Assembly (NCBI RefSeq): GCF_007855645.1
Contig: NZ_CP042261.1
Coordinates: forward strand, 1,282,501 to 1,346,500
Source of the DNA: Qingshengfaniella alkalisoli
Lineage (GTDB): Bacteria; Pseudomonadota; Alphaproteobacteria; Rhodobacterales; Rhodobacteraceae
DNA: 64,000 nt
Reading direction: 5' to 3'
In this document: positions 44,764 through 53,352 of the stretch, one piece after another
How positions within the stretch are numbered: position 1 is the first letter of the stretch
Layout of the letters: each line of letters opens with the position of its first letter
Made by a program: the position numbers and the translations under genes
The notes under the pieces: model-generated
Databases searched by the model: none
Seen by the model: only the letters and a program-made list of their open reading frames with translations
What the model was told of the DNA's origin: nothing

Positions 44764-45929
44764 GACTTGGTCACATCGGTCGTGTAGAGCCAGTCGAGGC
44801 TGTGTATCGCCGCATTTGGTGCAAGTTTCTTGCCGATTTGCAGTATGTTTTGGGCTGCAAAACGCATCGGGCCGCGAAGGTGATAGGCCCATGCGTTCCG
44901 GTCGGCGGATGCCACGATACGGGCGCAGCGATCTCGACGCCGATCCTGATAGGCCTCAAACGCGGCGGAGATTTCGCTTGTGGTGCCGAGTTCATTCGCA
45001 AGAACCCACGCGTCCTCTATGGCCATGCACGCGCCCTGCGCAAGAAACGGCAGCGTTGGATGAACCGCATCGCCAAGCAACACGATCCGACCACTGTGCC
45101 ACCGTCGCGCCACGGGATGCTTGAACAGACCCCAGCGATGCACGGACTCTATGCGTGACAGCAAGGCGCGTACCTCCGGCGCGAAGTAGGAGAAGGCGCT
45201 GCGCATGTTGTGAGGATTGTCTTCGACATCCCAACGCTCTTCATGCCAATCCGATTTTTCACACACCGCAACAATATTCATCAGCCGCCCATCGCGCAGC
45301 GGATAGGTTACCAGATGCCGCCCCGGCCCCATGTAAACACGGGCGACCGCAGGGGTCTGCGAATCCAGCGGGACAGTTGCCCGCCACGCGGATTGGCCGG
45401 TGAAGGCGGGCGTTTCCTCAAGCCCGATAACGGATCGAAGCGTTGATCGCACACCGTCACACCCGATTACGATATCCGACGCCTCATCTTGGCGACCGTC
45501 AAATTGGAGCGTCACGGCCGCGTCAGATTGTTCTGCACCTACGACCTGATGATTGCATTTCACCCCAACCCCCGCGTCAACAGCGGCCTCATGCAGTACC
45601 GAAATCAAGTCGGATCGGTGCACGAACAGCCATGGGTTGTTTGTCCGGATCGCTGAAATGCGCAGATTCTGAAGGAGTCTGCCGTCACCACTGCGCCGTA
45701 GCTCTATCGCCTGCCCTCTAACCGCACGATCCTGAATCTCGTCCGCGATGCCAAGGGTTTCGAGCACCGCCATGCCGTTGGGGCTGATCTGGATACCTGC
45801 GCCAACCTCGGCGACCCTGTGCGCACGTTCATAGACGGTGACCTTGGCCCCGCGTCGTGCCAGCGCCAAGGCGGCTGTCAGACCACCGATTCCGGCCCCG
45901 ACGATCGAGATATCGCGTCGATCCAGCAT
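44760..45929 (-). CDS. FAD-dependent monooxygenase (salicylate hydroxylase-like)
   Basis: The 389-residue group A flavoprotein hydroxylase has the GxGxxG FAD loop (SIVGAGIGGLTAALAL), the DG motif IGCDGVRSTLR and the second FAD signature (IVLLGDAVHPTLPFLAQGA). This set typifies NADH/NADPH-linked aromatic hydroxylases such as salicylate or 3-hydroxybenzoate hydroxylase; the substrate is unknown and no catabolic neighbours are present. GGAGG lies five bases before the ATG. It starts only 14 bases beyond the T-tract of the dksA terminator, so it may depend on readthrough or its own promoter. Confidence 0.88.
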   Translation of the reverse strand: MLDRRDISIVGAGIGGLTAALALARRGAKVTVYERAHRVAEVGAGIQISPNGMAVLETLGIADEIQDRAVRGQAIELRRSGDGRLLQNLRISAIRTNNPWLFVHRSDLISVLHEAAVDAGVGVKCNHQVVGAEQSDAAVTLQFDGRQDEASDIVIGCDGVRSTLRSVIGLEETPAFTGQSAWRATVPLDSQTPAVARVYMGPGRHLVTYPLRDGRLMNIVAVCEKSDWHEERWDVEDNPHNMRSAFSYFAPEVRALLSRIESVHRWGLFKHPVARRWHSGRIVLLGDAVHPTLPFLAQGACMAIEDAWVLANELGTTSEISAAFEAYQDRRRDRCARIVASADRNAWAYHLRGPMRFAAQNILQIGKKLAPNAAIHSLDWLYTTDVTKS

Positions 45930-45942
45930 ATGCCTCCGCAAA

Positions 45943-45973
45943 CAAAAAGGCACCGGAAATGAACCCGGTGCCC
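45943..45973 (-). terminator. Rho-independent terminator of dksA
   Basis: On the minus strand GGCACCGG pairs with CCGGTGCC over an 8-base loop, followed by TTTTTGTTT. It is 33 bases after the dksA stop and immediately upstream of the monooxygenase ribosome site. Confidence 0.85.
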
Positions 45974-46005
45974 AGAAACCTCATAACAGGACGGAACCCG
46001 CGGAT

Positions 46006-46428
46006 TCAGTCGTCGCGATGGACCTTTTCGCGGCGCTCATGGCGTTCCTGAGCCTCAAGGCTCATGGTCGCAATCGGGCGCGCATCCAGCCGCTTCAGCG
46101 AAATCGGATCACCCGTCACTTCACAAAAACCATACTCGCCATTCTCGATCCGACGAAGCGCGGAATCGATCTTGGCGACCAGCTTGCGCTGGCGGTCACG
46201 TGTTCTGAGCTCAAGTGCGCGGTCGGTTTCTTCCGAAGCTCGATCCGCAACATCCGGAATGTTACGCGAGCTGTCTTGCAGCCCTTCAATCGTATCCCGA
46301 CTTTCCGCCACGAGTTCGTTCTTCCAGGACGTCAGCTTTCTGCGAAAATATTCCAGTTGGCGTTCGTTCATGAAAGGTTCGTCCTCGGCAGGACGATAAT
46401 CGTCGGGTAGAAATACCTCAGCCTTCAT
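46006..46428 (-). CDS. dksA: DksA, single-cysteine type
   Basis: DksA binds RNA polymerase in the secondary channel and mediates ppGpp control of rRNA and amino-acid promoters. The 140-residue protein has the coiled-coil with the functional tip (IPDVADRASEETDRALE contains DxxDxA) and a C-terminal globular region. Where four zinc cysteines are usual, only the first is present (GFCEVTGD); the other positions are Thr, Ser and Ala (SLEAQ). This is the single-Cys type shown to be functional in Rhodobacter sphaeroides. It ends in a strong terminator. Confidence 0.93.
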   Translation of the reverse strand: MKAEVFLPDDYRPAEDEPFMNERQLEYFRRKLTSWKNELVAESRDTIEGLQDSSRNIPDVADRASEETDRALELRTRDRQRKLVAKIDSALRRIENGEYGFCEVTGDPISLKRLDARPIATMSLEAQERHERREKVHRDD

Positions 46429-46686
46429 TTCTGCTCCCAGTTAGTAACGGGATTCTTGACGGCCCGCTCAAGCTTAAACATCCAGATTCCTCCCGCCGCC
46501 CCAATAGCCCATAGCGTGGGCAATGTCACGCCGATTTACAGCTTGCTTGATGCGTTGGGCGGGTGTGATAACCTTGCGAAAGCAACGGGGCGGGGCAGAT
46601 CAAAATCTTTATGAAATTCAACAACAATAGACCTTGGGTTAATCTTCTGGCCCGTGGCGAAACAGCGTGTGTTTTCGAACACGTAT

Positions 46687-48048
46687 ATGACCATGCGTAA
46701 AGCTGTTCCTCGCGCCGTTTCTATCGTTTTCGCGGGGCTTGTGACCGCCTGCACGCCGATTCCGATAGATCAGCCCGCACCGCCCGTCCCCGCCGATGTC
46801 GACCTGCCGCAGATGAAACTTTTCGCGGTCAGCTATCCCCAAGCGCCGCAGCGATCAAACGAGGAAATCGCCCGCGACTTCATTGATCTGACTTTCTTTC
46901 TGGAAAGCGGCACCCCCCTTCCGATCCTTACCCGGTTCGAAGAACCCGTAACAGTTGCCTTGCGCGGCCCATCACCGGCGATCGTCGGCTATGAACTGGA
47001 CCGCTTGATCACCCGTCTCCAACGAGAAGCCCGGATCGACGTCCGTCGCGTGGCCGATGGGTCCGCGGCGGCTCTCAACGTCGAGGCCGTACCCCGATCC
47101 GATATGCAGCGGCTGGTTCCCAGCGCGGCCTGTTTCGTTGTGCCTGCCAATATCCGCTGGAGCGAGTTCCGCGGCGATATGCGCCGCGCCGACCTGAACT
47201 GGTCACGCCTGCAAACCCGTCGGGCAGCAACCGTATTCATTCCCACCCAGATCAGCCCGCAAGAGGTGCGCGATTGCCTGCATGAAGAAGTCGCGCAGGC
47301 ATTGGGGCCGCTGAATGATCTGTATCGGTTGGAAGATTCGATCTTCAACGACGACAATCTTAATTCCGTCCTGACCGGATTCGACATGATCGTGTTGCGT
47401 GCGACCTATGACGACAGCTTGCGCACCGGCATGACCAGCGGCGAAGTGGCCGCGCGTCTACCTGCCATTTTGCAGCGGATCAATCCCAAGGGCGCACGGT
47501 ACGCGACACGGCCGCTTCAACCGACGCCGCGCGAATGGCTCAACGCCATCGAGGCGGCGCTGAGTGAAGGTAGATCGGGTCGGCGCAGCGCCGCCGAAAA
47601 AGCGCTGGAAATTGCCCGCGGCCAAGGCTGGCGCGACTCGCGACTGGGCCTGTCGCTATTTACCCTTGCGCGTCTGACCGATGTTCATAACGGTGATCTG
47701 GCGCTGGCACGCTTCATGGAAGCGGCCGAAGTCTATGACAGCCGGCAAGCCACGCAAATCCATGCCGCGCATGTGGGCATGCAGATTGCAGCCTTCGCAC
47801 TGGCGGCGGAGGAATATCCGCTGGCTGTCGGGATCGCGGATCGGTACATCCCTGTCGCCCGGCAAGCTGAAAACGGATCGCTTCTGTCGGATCTTCTGAT
47901 GGTGAAAGCGGTTGCGTTCGAAGCTTCGGGCCGTCAGAAGGAGGCCGACGCGCTTCGCTGGGAAAGCCTTGGCTGGGGGCGCTACGGATCGCGCAGTGAC
48001 GCGGAACTTTTGCAGCGTGAGCGAGAGATCGAAACGCTGGTACGATAG
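46687..48048 (+). CDS. DUF2927-type predicted lipoprotein with C-terminal helical repeats
   Basis: The 453-residue protein begins with a lipoprotein signal (AVSIVFAGLVTAC lipobox). The next 220 residues fit the DUF2927 family seen in Rhodobacterales: EEIARDFIDLTFFLESGTPLP and DCLHEEVAQALGPLNDLYRL, which has an HEE pair resembling an unclassified zinc-protease motif. From about residue 300 the chain is all helical with TPR-like spacing (AAEKALEIARGQGW, LALARFMEAAEVY, AAFALAAEEYPLA). I see no clear ribosome site; ATGs at 46687 and 46693 are both possible. Function unknown. Confidence 0.72.
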   Translation: MTMRKAVPRAVSIVFAGLVTACTPIPIDQPAPPVPADVDLPQMKLFAVSYPQAPQRSNEEIARDFIDLTFFLESGTPLPILTRFEEPVTVALRGPSPAIVGYELDRLITRLQREARIDVRRVADGSAAALNVEAVPRSDMQRLVPSAACFVVPANIRWSEFRGDMRRADLNWSRLQTRRAATVFIPTQISPQEVRDCLHEEVAQALGPLNDLYRLEDSIFNDDNLNSVLTGFDMIVLRATYDDSLRTGMTSGEVAARLPAILQRINPKGARYATRPLQPTPREWLNAIEAALSEGRSGRRSAAEKALEIARGQGWRDSRLGLSLFTLARLTDVHNGDLALARFMEAAEVYDSRQATQIHAAHVGMQIAAFALAAEEYPLAVGIADRYIPVARQAENGSLLSDLLMVKAVAFEASGRQKEADALRWESLGWGRYGSRSDAELLQREREIETLVR

Positions 48049-48063
48049 AGCGGAGCACATGGC

Positions 48064-48228
48064 ATGATCATTCTCGCAGGGGCGGCTCTGGGCGCGATTT
48101 GGGGTGGTTTTCTGGCCAGGCGGCGCAAGGGCAGCAAGTTGGACATCGCGCAATATGCTGTCGGCTTCGCCATAGCTTTCGCGCTTCTGGGTCTGTTCAT
48201 CAGCGTATTTCTGGCGCGGTCCATCTGA
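48064..48228 (+). CDS. 54-residue two-helix membrane protein
   Basis: A short frame starting 16 bases after the lipoprotein stop encodes 54 residues with two hydrophobic stretches: LAGAALGAIWGGFLA at the N-terminus and YAVGFAIAFALLGLFISVFL after a basic linker (RRRKGSKLD). The pattern, helix-basic loop-helix, is that of a small inner-membrane protein common in this order. It lies between the lipoprotein and the M48 protease on the same strand, suggesting an envelope operon. Function unknown. Confidence 0.7.
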   Translation: MIILAGAALGAIWGGFLARRRKGSKLDIAQYAVGFAIAFALLGLFISVFLARSI

Positions 48229-48267
48229 CTGCTTGCCGGGCCCGACACGCGCACCCATATTTCTAGC

Positions 48268-48957
48268 ATGTTGAAGCTGACGCCCATCATACTTGCGCTG
48301 TGCTACGGGCTGGCGATGTATCTGTTCTCCTCTTTCCGGCTGCGGCGGGAACTGGATGATAAATCGACCGAACTGGCCGACCCCAGGCTGAAGACGCTGA
48401 CCGACCGTATGGCTGCCGCCCTGGATCTGCCGCGCATCCGCGTACATATATACGAGGTCGCGCCGCTGAACGGGCTGGCCGCACCCGACGGGCGCATCTT
48501 CATCACGCGTGGCTTTTACGATGCGTACCGCGCCGGTCAGGTCAGCGCCGAAGAATTATCCAGCGTGATCGCGCATGAATTGGGCCATGTCGCGATGGGG
48601 CATACGCGGCGGCGACTGATCGACTTCTCGGGCCAGAACGCGCTGCGCACAGCGCTAGCGATGGTGCTGGCACGATTCATTCCCGGCTTCGGCGCAATGA
48701 TCGCCAATGCACTGGCGAGCTTGCTGGCAGCGCGCATCTCGCGGGGAGATGAATTTGAAGCAGATGCCTATGCCTCAGCCCTGCTGATGAAATCAGGGAT
48801 CGGGTTGGCACCGCAGAAGTCGCTATTCGCCAAGCTGGACGCGCTGACCGACAATCGCCGGGGCGTTACGCCCGCCTGGTTGATGAGCCACCCCAAGACA
48901 GAGGACCGCATCGCGGCGATCGAGCGCAACGAAGTAAGCTGGACGCCTCAGGACTGA
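48268..48957 (+). CDS. M48-family metalloprotease
   Basis: A 229-residue zinc metalloprotease with an N-terminal TM helix (LTPIILALCYGLAMYLFSSF), the HELGHVAMGH catalytic motif, and the third ligand region GDEFEADAYASALL. It also has the SHPKTEDRIAAIE C-terminal element of M48 enzymes. Substrates may be misfolded membrane or outer-membrane proteins, as for HtpX and BepA, but this is only family-level. It overlaps the convergent PIN gene by 10 bases. Confidence 0.9.
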   Translation: MLKLTPIILALCYGLAMYLFSSFRLRRELDDKSTELADPRLKTLTDRMAAALDLPRIRVHIYEVAPLNGLAAPDGRIFITRGFYDAYRAGQVSAEELSSVIAHELGHVAMGHTRRRLIDFSGQNALRTALAMVLARFIPGFGAMIANALASLLAARISRGDEFEADAYASALLMKSGIGLAPQKSLFAKLDALTDNRRGVTPAWLMSHPKTEDRIAAIERNEVSWTPQD

Positions 48958-49487
48958 TCCAGTGCCTTGGCAAAGCGTGGCAGACGGGCCTTTTTCAACA
49001 CGGCACGTCGCCCCAGACCAGTGGCGGCCATTGCCGCCTCAACGGGTGGCTTGATCGCCGTACGCACCACGGACGGATGGTCACCCAGCAGTTCCAATAG
49101 CACCAAGTCGGGATGCTTGGCCCGAACACCCTGCTCCGACAGCGCGCGCGATGGGAAATCCTTCAAGTTCAGCGTGATGATTGTCGGCGTGTTTGCCGCC
49201 AATGCAGTCGCCAAGACATGACGGTCGTTGCGATCCGGCAGAAACAACGCAGCTTCATCTTCCTCGGTCACATCGAAGGACGCGGCAGGAAAGCGATCAG
49301 CCAGACGAACGGCCTCGGCGGCAAATATCCCTGCCTGATCCGGGTGATGCCGGATGACGGCCCGACGCCATTCCTCAATGATGCGCACGGACCAGATGGG
49401 ATCAAACAACCCTTCGCTAGCGATTGCGAGCAGCACCTGTCGAAGCAGGGTGGGATACAGCACACATGCATCTAGAACGGCACGCAT
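48948..49487 (-). CDS. PIN-domain protein (RSP_2648-type)
   Basis: The 179-residue protein has a PIN-fold start, MRAVLDACVLYPTLLRQVLL, acidic residues at the usual positions (VLDAC, DRNDRHVLATAL, LNLKDFP) and no additional domain. It resembles chromosomal PIN proteins of Rhodobacterales rather than classical VapC, and no antitoxin gene is adjacent: the upstream neighbour is an rRNA methyltransferase gene that ends at the same base. A ribonuclease role is inferred from the fold only. Confidence 0.8.
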   Translation of the reverse strand: MRAVLDACVLYPTLLRQVLLAIASEGLFDPIWSVRIIEEWRRAVIRHHPDQAGIFAAEAVRLADRFPAASFDVTEEDEAALFLPDRNDRHVLATALAANTPTIITLNLKDFPSRALSEQGVRAKHPDLVLLELLGDHPSVVRTAIKPPVEAAMAATGLGRRAVLKKARLPRFAKALDQS

Positions 49488-50680
49488 CAGAAGATCCGGA
49501 ATGTCAGCGCTTTCAGGTAACCGCTTTCAGCCAGTTGCGGGTGCTGCGGATGGTCGGGACCTGCATAGCCTGTGCGGATCAGCTGTGCCCGTCGCCCAGC
49601 CCGCCCGATGCCGCGCACGCAGGCGAGACGGAACTTGTCCGGCGTTGCCGTGTGCGAGCAAGAACACAGTGTCAGGTAACCACCCTCTGGCACGATCAGG
49701 TTGGCCCCTAGACGCGCCACACGTTCATAGGCGCGCAACCCGGCATCAAGCGCGTTCTTGTTGGGGGCGAATGCGGGCGGGTCACAGATCACCACGTCAA
49801 AGCCGAGCCCGTTCTGCTGCATTTGGGTCATGACGTCGAACGCGTCGCCTTGCCGGGTTTTGAACCGATCCGCAAAGCCTGCCAGGTCAGCTCCGCGCGT
49901 CGCCAGATCGAGTGCCGCCGCCGAGCCATCGACAGCCACGGCCGATGCCGCCCCACCTGCAAGCGCAGCCAGCGAAAAGCCCCCCACATGCGAAAAGACG
50001 TCCAACACCGTCGCGCCTTGGGACAGGCTTTTGACAAAGGCATGGTTGTCACGCTGGTCGAAGAAAAGCCCTGTCTTCTGACCGGCGATCATATCGGCGA
50101 TATAGATCGCGCCGTTCATGGGGACTTCGATGAAATCAGGGGCCGCGCCACAAAGAACAGCGTTTTCTTCGTCGAGCCCTTCCAGTGATCGTGCCCGCCC
50201 CGAAGCGTTCTTGATCACCGTGGTAACACCAGTTACCTCAACCAATGCATCCGCCAAAACGTCCTGCAATTGATCCGCCCAAGCCGCATTCGGCTGCATC
50301 ACGGCCACATCGCCGAAACGGTCAATCACGACTCCAGGCAAGTCGTCGGCTTCCGCATGGATCAACCGGTAGAACGGGGTGTCATACAACCGTTCCCGAT
50401 GCGTATAGGCCGCGCTTATACGCGCCTTGATCCAGTCGGTCGCGATGTCGGCATTTGGATCAAGGTCGAGAACCCGACAGATGATCTTGGACGCAGGCGT
50501 GATCGCAACGGTCGCAAGCGGCCTGCGGTCATTGTCCTCCAATGTCGCGATACTGCCTGCCGCAAGCGCCTTGGTGCGACGATCGGTGACCAGTTCATTG
50601 GCATAAACCCAGGGAAAACCATGCCGGATACGGCGGGCATTGGCTTGTGGGCGAAGCCGGACTGTAGGGCGCGTCGTCAT
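49487..50680 (-). CDS. RlmI-like 23S rRNA (cytosine-C5) methyltransferase
   Basis: The 397-residue class I SAM methyltransferase has an N-terminal PUA-like domain (VRLRPQANARRIRHGFPWV), the DDLPGVVIDRFGDVAVMQ linker and the catalytic domain with VLDVFSHVGGFSLAAL, VAVDGSAAALDLATR, and the DPPAFAPNK and LTLCSCSH motifs. The last two fit the RlmI family methylating C1962 in 23S rRNA. The exact site cannot be read from sequence. The PIN gene follows directly. Confidence 0.87.
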   Translation of the reverse strand: MTTRPTVRLRPQANARRIRHGFPWVYANELVTDRRTKALAAGSIATLEDNDRRPLATVAITPASKIICRVLDLDPNADIATDWIKARISAAYTHRERLYDTPFYRLIHAEADDLPGVVIDRFGDVAVMQPNAAWADQLQDVLADALVEVTGVTTVIKNASGRARSLEGLDEENAVLCGAAPDFIEVPMNGAIYIADMIAGQKTGLFFDQRDNHAFVKSLSQGATVLDVFSHVGGFSLAALAGGAASAVAVDGSAAALDLATRGADLAGFADRFKTRQGDAFDVMTQMQQNGLGFDVVICDPPAFAPNKNALDAGLRAYERVARLGANLIVPEGGYLTLCSCSHTATPDKFRLACVRGIGRAGRRAQLIRTGYAGPDHPQHPQLAESGYLKALTFRIF

Positions 50681-50783
50681 GGATGTATCCTTGTTGCCTT
50701 CCTGCCCTCGTCATAAAAGTCCGAACAACAAGTGAAAAGCCTTGCCGATCTATGGTCGGTTCACGCTGGTCGTGTATGGCATT

Positions 50784-50805
50784 GATAGCGCTAACGGGCT
50801 ATAAG
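50784..50805 (+). promoter_or_regulatory. LacI-type operator overlapping the edd promoter
   Basis: GATAGCGCTAAC (50784-50795) is a near-perfect palindrome of the LacI-family consensus GTTAGCGCTAAC with one mismatch. Five bases on is TATAAG, a plausible -10 box, so a bound repressor would block transcription of edd-eda. The regulator is not in the window. Confidence 0.5.
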
Positions 50806-50842
50806 ACACGTGACTCATGAGCCAGCTACCCGGAAGGACGAC

Positions 50843-52675
50843 ATGAAGCTAAACGCTACATTGGACCGCGTCACTGACCGCATTCGCGAGCGCAGCGAAA
50901 AATCCCGCAGCGATTACCTTACCCGCATGCGCAGCGCCGCTGAAGCCGGAACCGCCCGCGCTCACCTGACCTGTGGAAATCAGGCCCATGCCTATGCAGC
51001 GATGGGTGATCAGCAAGGAGCGCTAGCAGAGGGGCGCGTACCCAATCTTGGCATCGTCACGGCCTATAACGACATGCTGTCGGCGCATCAGCCGTTCGAA
51101 CGGTTTCCCGATCTGATGCGCGAGGCCGCGAAGCAGGCCGGGGGCACCGTTCAGGTGGCCGGTGGTGTCCCCGCGATGTGCGACGGTGTCACGCAGGGCC
51201 AGACCGGGATGGAACTGTCGCTGTTTTCCCGCGACGTAATCGCATTGGCCGCGGGTGTCGCACTAAGCCACAACACCTTTGACGCAGCGGCCTATCTTGG
51301 CGTGTGTGACAAGATTGTGCCTGGGCTGATCATCGCTGCCGCCACATTCGGACATATACCGGCCGTGTTCGTGCCCGCAGGGCCGATGACCAGCGGCCTG
51401 CCGAATGACGAGAAGGCGCGTGTGCGCCAGAAATTCGCGGCGGGCGAGGTTGGACGCGACGAGTTGATGAAGGCGGAGATGGCCTCCTATCACGGGCCGG
51501 GCACCTGCACCTTCTACGGCACGGCAAATTCCAACCAGATGCTGATGGAGTTCATGGGCCTGCACCTGCCCGGATCAAGTTTCGTCAACCCGAACACTCC
51601 ATTGCGTGACGCGCTGACACGGGCCGCGACGGAACGGGCTCTGTCGATCACGGCTCTGGGAAATGATTTCCGTCCCACCTACCGTGTGCTGGACGAGAAG
51701 GCCTTCGTGAACGGCATCGTTGGGCTGATGGCGACGGGCGGGTCAACCAACCTGGTGCTTCATTTGCCCGCGATGGCACGTGCCGCCGGTGTGTTGCTGG
51801 ACCTGGAGGATTTCTACGAGTTGTCCGAGGTGACCCCATTGCTGGCAAAGGTGTATCCGAATGGTCTGGCCGATGTGAACCATTTCCATGCCGCGGGCGG
51901 TCTGGGCTACATGATCGGGCAGTTGCTGGAAGATGGGCTGCTGCATCCGGACACAACGACGATCGCCGGTGACGGGCTGGACCTGTACACCAAGGAGCCC
52001 AAGCTGACCGACGCAGGGCTCGACTGGGCGGATGGTTCCGGTGAAACCCTGAATGACAAGATCCTGCGCCCCGCCACCGATCCGTTCCAGAAGACGGGCG
52101 GGCTGAAGCAGTTGGAAGGCAATCTAGGGCGCGGCGTGATGAAGGTATCCGCAGTCGCCCCCGAACGTCATGTGATCGAGGCGCCGGCCCGCGTCTTCCA
52201 CGATCAGGCTGCGGTCAAGGACGCCTTCCGCAAGGGTGATCTGGATCAGGACACGATTGTCGTCGTGCGCTTCCAGGGACCGCGCGCCAATGGCATGCCT
52301 GAGCTTCACGGCCTGACGCCCGTTTTGTCGGTTCTGCAAGAGCGCGGACACAAGATCGCGCTGGTCACGGATGGACGCATGTCAGGGGCATCGGGCAAGG
52401 TGCCCTCCGCGATTCATGTTACCCCCGAAGCCACCGAAGGCGGCTTGATGGCCAAGTTACAAGATGGCGATGTCATTCGCGTTGACGCTACGGCGGGCGT
52501 ATTGCAGGTGTTGACCGAGGGTGTCCAGGACCGCCCCGCTGCCACACCGGATTTGAACGGCAACCAGTTCGGCCTGGGCCGAGAGCTCTTTGAGGTGTTC
52601 CGCCGCAATGTCGGATCAGCTGACAATGGCGCGGGTGTCGTTGTCGGGCATCGCTATGTAGAAGCCGCCGAATGA
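50843..52675 (+). CDS. edd: Phosphogluconate dehydratase
   Basis: Edd converts 6-phosphogluconate to 2-keto-3-deoxy-6-phosphogluconate, the first specific Entner-Doudoroff step. The 610-residue protein of the IlvD/Edd family has the N-terminal [20 protein letters not shown], the [20 protein letters not shown] Cys-containing block, the [14 protein letters not shown] segment and the [20 protein letters not shown]-terminal signature. The three Fe-S cysteines (MCDG, VCDK, GTCT) are present. The ATG at 50843 has GGAAGG upstream. It is followed 32 bases later by eda. Confidence 0.97.
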   Translation: MKLNATLDRVTDRIRERSEKSRSDYLTRMRSAAEAGTARAHLTCGNQAHAYAAMGDQQGALAEGRVPNLGIVTAYNDMLSAHQPFERFPDLMREAAKQAGGTVQVAGGVPAMCDGVTQGQTGMELSLFSRDVIALAAGVALSHNTFDAAAYLGVCDKIVPGLIIAAATFGHIPAVFVPAGPMTSGLPNDEKARVRQKFAAGEVGRDELMKAEMASYHGPGTCTFYGTANSNQMLMEFMGLHLPGSSFVNPNTPLRDALTRAATERALSITALGNDFRPTYRVLDEKAFVNGIVGLMATGGSTNLVLHLPAMARAAGVLLDLEDFYELSEVTPLLAKVYPNGLADVNHFHAAGGLGYMIGQLLEDGLLHPDTTTIAGDGLDLYTKEPKLTDAGLDWADGSGETLNDKILRPATDPFQKTGGLKQLEGNLGRGVMKVSAVAPERHVIEAPARVFHDQAAVKDAFRKGDLDQDTIVVVRFQGPRANGMPELHGLTPVLSVLQERGHKIALVTDGRMSGASGKVPSAIHVTPEATEGGLMAKLQDGDVIRVDATAGVLQVLTEGVQDRPAATPDLNGNQFGLGRELFEVFRRNVGSADNGAGVVVGHRYVEAAE

Positions 52676-52707
52676 TCGGCCAGTCGAACAGGAACGGACG
52701 GAACAGA

Positions 52708-53349
52708 ATGACCCCACAAGACGCGAGCGCATTTTTGCGAGACATGGCCGCCAAGTCTCCCGTGGTCCCTGTACTGGTGGTCGAGGATGCCTCAACCGCC
52801 GCTGACATGGCCAAAGCGCTTGTAGATGGCGGGCTGATCGCGCTGGAAGTCACGCTGCGCACACCGCAGGCGCTGGATGCCATCCGCGAGATGAGCAAGG
52901 TTGATGGCGCAATCGTCGGCGCGGGCACGGTGCTGACAGCCGATGACGCCAAGGCCGCGAAAGACGCGGGCGCAGAATTCGCCGTAAGTCCGGGCAGTTC
53001 CGATAAGCTGATCGCGGCATGCGAAGAAATCGGCCTGCCTCTTCTGCCCGGCGCAGTCACCGCAACCGAAGCCATGCGCCTTCTTGAACACGGCTTCACC
53101 TTCATGAAGTTCTTCCCTGCCGAATCGTCGGGCGGTGCGCCGAGCGTGAAAGGTCTGGGCGGCCCCCTGCCCCAGATTGCTTTCTGCCCAACAGGTGGTG
53201 TCTCTCCAAAGAACGCGCAGGACTATCTGAGCCTCCCGAACGTCGCTTGTGTCGGAGGGTCTTGGGTCACACCCAAGGACAAGGTCGCGCAAGGCGACTG
53301 GGCCGGAATTACAGCGCTCGCGCGCGAGGCATATGCTCTGCGGAGTTAA
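52708..53349 (+). CDS. eda: KDPG aldolase
   Basis: Eda splits KDPG into pyruvate and glyceraldehyde 3-phosphate. The 213-residue protein is a TIM barrel with the active-site Glu in LEVTLRT, the TVLTADDAKAAKDAGAEFAV block, and the Schiff-base Lys in FMKFFPAES followed by IAFCPTGGVSPKN. An upstream frame begins at the edd stop, but the ATG at 52708 gives the standard length. Last gene of the edd-eda unit; it converges with glnE. Confidence 0.96.
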   Translation: MTPQDASAFLRDMAAKSPVVPVLVVEDASTAADMAKALVDGGLIALEVTLRTPQALDAIREMSKVDGAIVGAGTVLTADDAKAAKDAGAEFAVSPGSSDKLIAACEEIGLPLLPGAVTATEAMRLLEHGFTFMKFFPAESSGGAPSVKGLGGPLPQIAFCPTGGVSPKNAQDYLSLPNVACVGGSWVTPKDKVAQGDWAGITALAREAYALRS

Positions 53350-53352
53350 GCC

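Noticed and set aside
48948-49487. VapBC-type toxin-antitoxin pair
   Set aside because: The PIN protein has no adjacent antitoxin gene and resembles stand-alone chromosomal PIN proteins of this order.
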